Below the pieces are notes generated by a model, which saw only the letters and a list, made by a program, of their open reading frames with translations, ran no database searches and was not told the origin of the DNA. 64,000 bases of DNA from the NCBI GenBank assembly GCA_964351625.1, contig CAYGOV010000002.1, positions 124,001 to 188,000 on the forward strand, read 5' to 3'. Source of the DNA: Marinoscillum sp964351625. Its GTDB lineage: Bacteria > Bacteroidota > Bacteroidia > Cytophagales > Cyclobacteriaceae. Shown piece by piece: positions 61,667 through 64,000 of the stretch (positions are counted from its first letter, which is position 1; each line of letters opens with the position of its first letter). A program made the position numbers and the translations under genes.

Positions 61667-62077
61667 ATGAAATTAACATTAGGTATTAAATCGGATCACG
61701 AATATTATGCTGTGAATGAATCTGGCAACAGAGTCGAAATAGACATGCTGGCACCAGAGGAAAAGCAAGCAATGTCTCCAATGCAATTATTACTTGCGGG
61801 CCTTATTTCATGTGCTGCTGTAGATATTGTTAATATGGTAAAGAAGCGCCGAAAGACTTTGATTGATTTCAAGGGCGAAATTGATGGTGAGCGCCGTGAG
61901 GAGTTACCTAAGAAATTTGTCAAAATTGATATTAAGTACATCTTTGTTTCACCTGACCTAGAGACAGAGGAGGCACAAAAGCTTGTAGATCTAGCTGTAG
62001 AAAAATATTGCTCAGTAGCATCTAGCATCGATCCAGCTATCCCATTCACACATATAGCCGAGATCGTAAGACCCTAA
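61667..62077 (+). CDS. OsmC-family protein
   Basis: A 136-residue OsmC/Ohr-fold protein. The central helix with the resolving region is SPMQLLLAGLISCAAVDIVNMVKKRR (Cys in LISCAAVD) and the second redox Cys is at the VEKYCSVASSI segment, so both thiols needed for organic hydroperoxide reduction are present. Members protect against organic peroxides. The single gene is followed by a terminator. Confidence 0.9.
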   Translation: MKLTLGIKSDHEYYAVNESGNRVEIDMLAPEEKQAMSPMQLLLAGLISCAAVDIVNMVKKRRKTLIDFKGEIDGERREELPKKFVKIDIKYIFVSPDLETEEAQKLVDLAVEKYCSVASSIDPAIPFTHIAEIVRP

Positions 62078-62115
62078 AAATAGCTGATTTAATTTCAGCT
62101 AAAGCGAAAAAATGC

Positions 62116-62149
62116 AAATCCTAGTAATGTCAATCGTTAGGATTTTTTT
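62116..62149 (+). terminator. Terminator after the OsmC-family gene
   Basis: AATCCTA (62117-62123) pairs with TAGGATT (62138-62144), followed by a T-run to 62149. Confidence 0.7.
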
Positions 62150-62161
62150 AGAAAAAGGGCA

Positions 62162-62191
62162 CAAAAAAACCCCTGACGCGATGGTCAGGGG
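62162..62191 (-). terminator. Terminator of cold-shock gene 1
   Basis: CCCCTGAC (62170-62177) pairs with GTCAGGGG (62184-62191). On the minus strand a T-run follows the stem. Confidence 0.9.
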
Positions 62192-62224
62192 CAGCAATGA
62201 TTAAAATACTTTTATAATTAATTA

Positions 62225-62416
62225 TTAAGCAAGCTTAACATCAACGGCATTTAATCCTCTTTTACCTTCTTTCAATTCGAAGGTAACATCGTCATCCTGT
62301 CTGATCTCATCGATAAGGCCAGATACATGTACGAAATACTCTTTTTCTGATCCATCTTCTTTGATGAAACCGTAACCTTTGGAATCATTGAAGAATTTTA
62401 CTTTTCCAGTACTCAT
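62225..62416 (-). CDS. Cold-shock domain protein (copy 1, 63 aa)
   Basis: A CspA-family single-strand nucleic acid chaperone. ATG 62416 gives the standard N-terminus MSTGKVKFFNDSKGYGFI (RNP1 = KGYGFI); RNP2 is represented by YFVHVS. At 63 residues it is slightly shorter than CspA. It binds mRNA to loosen structure, especially in the cold. The promoter upstream has TACATTTG. Very similar to the gene at 63234-63425. Confidence 0.95.
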   Translation of the reverse strand: MSTGKVKFFNDSKGYGFIKEDGSEKEYFVHVSGLIDEIRQDDDVTFELKEGKRGLNAVDVKLA

Positions 62417-62450
62417 TGTAATAAAATATAATAGTGTTAAAAATGTCCCC

Positions 62451-62458
62451 CAAATGTA
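62451..62458 (-). promoter_or_regulatory. -7 element of cold-shock gene 1
   Basis: On the minus strand TACATTTG fits TAnnTTTG; the ATG is 34 bp downstream. A TTG about 16 bp upstream could be the -33 box. Confidence 0.6.
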
Positions 62459-62531
62459 CGCATTAAAAAATTTACAAAACAAAAAGTGGAACAATGTTTG
62501 GTTAGGATAATATGAATCAAACATTAAGATC

Positions 62532-63104
62532 ATGAGAGCTACCATTACCATATTCGCATTTGCATTACTGATTACTTTAGGATCATGTTATACCGATACG
62601 GTTATCGGACCATCAGGTCCAGTTGGTCCACAAGGACCGACAGGTCCCACCGGAGCAGACGGCCAATCCGGCTTTGTGTTTGAATGGGAGAATGTGAATT
62701 TTACTGCGCCTAATTACGAAGTGATTCTTCCCTTTCCTGATAATTTTGAAGGTTTAAACTCAGATGTGTCTATTGTTTATCTGCTTTGGGATAGTTATAC
62801 CAATGCAAATAATGAAGTTGTAGAGGTATGGAGGCAGCTCTCACAAACGATCCTTAGACCTGAAGGAGCATTGATTTACAATGCTGATTTCTCTAAATAT
62901 GATGCACGTGTTTTTCTGGATGCACAGTTCTCATTAGATCAATTAACAGCGGATGCGACAGATAATTGGATTGTTAGGGTAGTTGTTGTCCCAGGTGATT
63001 TTTGGAATAGCGGTCGAGTAGACTTCTCGGATTATAATCAAGTAGAAGAAATGCTTGGGTTACCCAAATTACCAGGAGTTAGGAAGGCGATTAAAAGAAA
63101 TTGA
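62532..63104 (+). CDS. Lipoprotein with short collagen-like tract (190 aa)
   Basis: A 190-residue lipoprotein with lipobox LITLGSC (Cys19). Right after the lipidated cysteine are seven Gly-X-Y triplets (GPSGPVGPQGPTGPTGADG...), a collagen-like stretch common in Bacteroidota lipoproteins, which often forms a trimeric stalk. The rest (about 50-190) is a beta-rich globular domain of unknown type with no enzyme motif. Probably on the cell surface. A terminator follows. Confidence 0.82.
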   Translation: MRATITIFAFALLITLGSCYTDTVIGPSGPVGPQGPTGPTGADGQSGFVFEWENVNFTAPNYEVILPFPDNFEGLNSDVSIVYLLWDSYTNANNEVVEVWRQLSQTILRPEGALIYNADFSKYDARVFLDAQFSLDQLTADATDNWIVRVVVVPGDFWNSGRVDFSDYNQVEEMLGLPKLPGVRKAIKRN

Positions 63105-63125
63105 AAAAATTAGTATTGATGTTTA

Positions 63126-63157
63126 GAAAGGGGGCTCAACAATGGGTTCCCTTTTTT
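63126..63157 (+). terminator. Terminator after collagen-motif lipoprotein
   Basis: AAAGGG at 63127 pairs with CCCTTT, with extra G-U-rich pairing inside, followed by T residues. Confidence 0.7.
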
Positions 63158-63174
63158 GCTTTTTCAGAAAAGGG

Positions 63175-63202
63175 CAAAAAAAAACCTATCAAATGACAGG
63201 TT
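63175..63202 (-). terminator. Terminator of cold-shock gene 2
   Basis: AACCTATCA (63183-63191) pairs with TGACAGGTT (63194-63202) with one G-U. On the minus strand it ends in a long T-run. Confidence 0.8.
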
Positions 63203-63233
63203 CTTCTAATGTAGTATTTAAAAAAAAATCGAA

Positions 63234-63425
63234 TTACGAAATTTTTACATTTACTGCGTTCAATCCTTTTTTACCTTCTTCTACATCGAAGCTTACTTTG
63301 TCACCTTCTCTAATATCTTCTTTAAGACCATTTACGTGCACAAATACATCTTGTCCACCGTCATCTGGTGTGATAAATCCGAATCCTTTAGAATCGTTGA
63401 AAAATTTTACTGTTCCGTTACTCAT
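63234..63425 (-). CDS. Cold-shock domain protein (copy 2, 63 aa)
   Basis: The second CspA-family protein, starting MSNGTVKFFNDSKGFGFI with RNP1 KGFGFI and RNP2 VFVHVN. Length and most residues match the copy 0.8 kb upstream. Both share a TACATTTG promoter and have individual terminators. The collagen-motif lipoprotein lies between the two copies on the other strand. Confidence 0.95.
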   Translation of the reverse strand: MSNGTVKFFNDSKGFGFITPDDGGQDVFVHVNGLKEDIREGDKVSFDVEEGKKGLNAVNVKIS

Positions 63426-63447
63426 ACTATTATGTTAAAATGAACTG

Positions 63448-63455
63448 CAAATGTA
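63448..63455 (-). promoter_or_regulatory. -7 element of cold-shock gene 2
   Basis: On the minus strand TACATTTG (then C) fits TAnnTTTG and lies 22 bp upstream of the start codon, identical in eight bases to that of copy 1. Confidence 0.6.
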
Positions 63456-63681
63456 AGGCTTTTATCGTTGTAGTACCTAACAAAGCTAAAATTTAACCTA
63501 AAAGAGGAATTAATTAACTAAGCACATTGTAAGTTAAAAGGTAGTTAGGCTACTTAACTCTTAGATTATAATAGGTAAGAGGTTGGAAGTACGAAATATG
63601 CTGAAAGGGAATTAGCATCTGCCAGATTCTTATAGAATTCACTTTCAAATCAATTCCAAACTGTTTTTAACAGGTTCTCTC

Positions 63682-64000
63682 TTAATTTTTCATCCAACCA
63701 GCGATACTTCTTCTTTCTCTTGTAAAAGAAGCATGGACTTCATGTTCCATTTCATCACTACGGAAGAACACCATCCTACCACCAGATGGAGAAATATTAA
63801 TTTGATCCTTCTTTTTTGGATAAAGTGACAGTATGCCACCGTCTTCTTCTTTCCAGTCTTGATTCAGGTATAGGACGATCGAAAACTTTCGTCCTTTTTC
63901 GTTTTTGAATTGGTCAAGATGCCGTTTATAGAAGTTGTTTTTGTCATAAGATGAGTAATGACTCTCAAAACTTTTGATAGAGGTGAAGCAGGTTTTATTC
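63682..64000 (-). CDS. 2-oxoglutarate/Fe(II)-dependent oxygenase (N-terminus outside window)
   Basis: The C-terminal 105 residues of a prolyl-hydroxylase-like oxygenase; the 5' part lies beyond the right edge. Metal-binding HLD (in FYKRHLDQF), the double-stranded helix core KFSIVLYLNQDW and GGILSLYP, a distal His (MEHEVHASF) and the 2-oxoglutarate-binding Arg in RRSIAGWMKN are visible. Such enzymes hydroxylate proteins or small molecules; the substrate cannot be told. The stop codon TAA is at 63682-63684 on the minus strand. Confidence 0.82.
   Translation of the reverse strand, partial: NKTCFTSIKSFESHYSSYDKNNFYKRHLDQFKNEKGRKFSIVLYLNQDWKEEDGGILSLYPKKKDQINISPSGGRMVFFRSDEMEHEVHASFTRERRSIAGWMKN

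Noticed and set aside
63142..63438. Rightward open frame of 98 codons
   Set aside because: It is antisense to cold-shock gene 2 and starts within a terminator.
1..64000. CRISPR arrays, insertion sequences, prophage or integrative elements
   Set aside because: No regular spacer-repeat arrays, transposase, integrase or phage genes were seen.

Overview
This 64 kb window looks like a chromosomal segment of a Bacteroidota bacterium, most likely of the order Cytophagales; the order is inferred, not proven. The evidence is family content: a TonB-dependent receptor with a carboxypeptidase-like N-terminal domain beside two DUF4249 lipoproteins, a fused E1 alpha/beta 2-oxoacid dehydrogenase, an ExbB-x-ExbD-ExbD cluster, tsaD divergent from tamB, and an IcmF mutase. 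Several intergenic regions carry the Bacteroidota -7 element TAnnTTTG, sometimes with TTG about 18-19 bp upstream. The DNA is AT-rich, ribosome-binding sites are weak, and genes are densely packed. I see no insertion sequence, prophage, integrase or CRISPR array.

Layout. 1-4778 is a six-gene chain with 1-11 base overlaps (glycosyltransferase, small protein, SpoIIE phosphatase, polysaccharide deacetylase, TatD, asparaginase), followed by tRNA-Ser(GGA) and the ExbB/ExbD cluster (5023-7286) with a terminator. smpB and tsaD run leftward, tamB (1496 aa) and a photolyase rightward. Then come RNase P RNA (about 15175-15552), a sigma-54-type response regulator without a DNA-binding domain, a 39-residue lipoprotein, a LuxE-like ligase, a fused E1 enzyme and alanine dehydrogenase. 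22576-24301 holds a transporter and an orphan HsdR-N-like nuclease domain.

24434-32662 is the most system-like part. NDH-2 is followed after 3 bp by a C39-like cysteine peptidase, a RimK-like ATP-grasp ligase with an extra N-terminal domain, a GCS2/YbdK-type ligase, an N-formylglutamate amidohydrolase homologue and an AstE/aspartoacylase-like zinc hydrolase, then an unusual short GT35 protein. Two amide-forming enzymes with three amide-cleaving ones in one operon suggest an uncharacterised peptide or amide pathway.

32711-53774 is more accessory: a PAS histidine kinase with an odd pair of overlapping hairpins at its 5' end, a lipase, a membrane patatin, two DUF1624 paralogues about 10 kb apart, tandem SnoaL paralogues sharing an upstream palindrome, the TonB receptor/DUF4249 operon, a bestrophin, a degenerate aspartyl protease, and a TetR/FAD-monooxygenase pair separated by tandem 21-bp repeats. 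54025-64000 holds IcmF, a His-rich secreted protein, an LpxL-like acyltransferase, a coiled-coil lipoprotein, a divergent DAHP synthase, OsmC, two cold-shock genes with near-identical promoters, a collagen-motif lipoprotein, and the 3' part of a 2-oxoglutarate oxygenase at the right edge.
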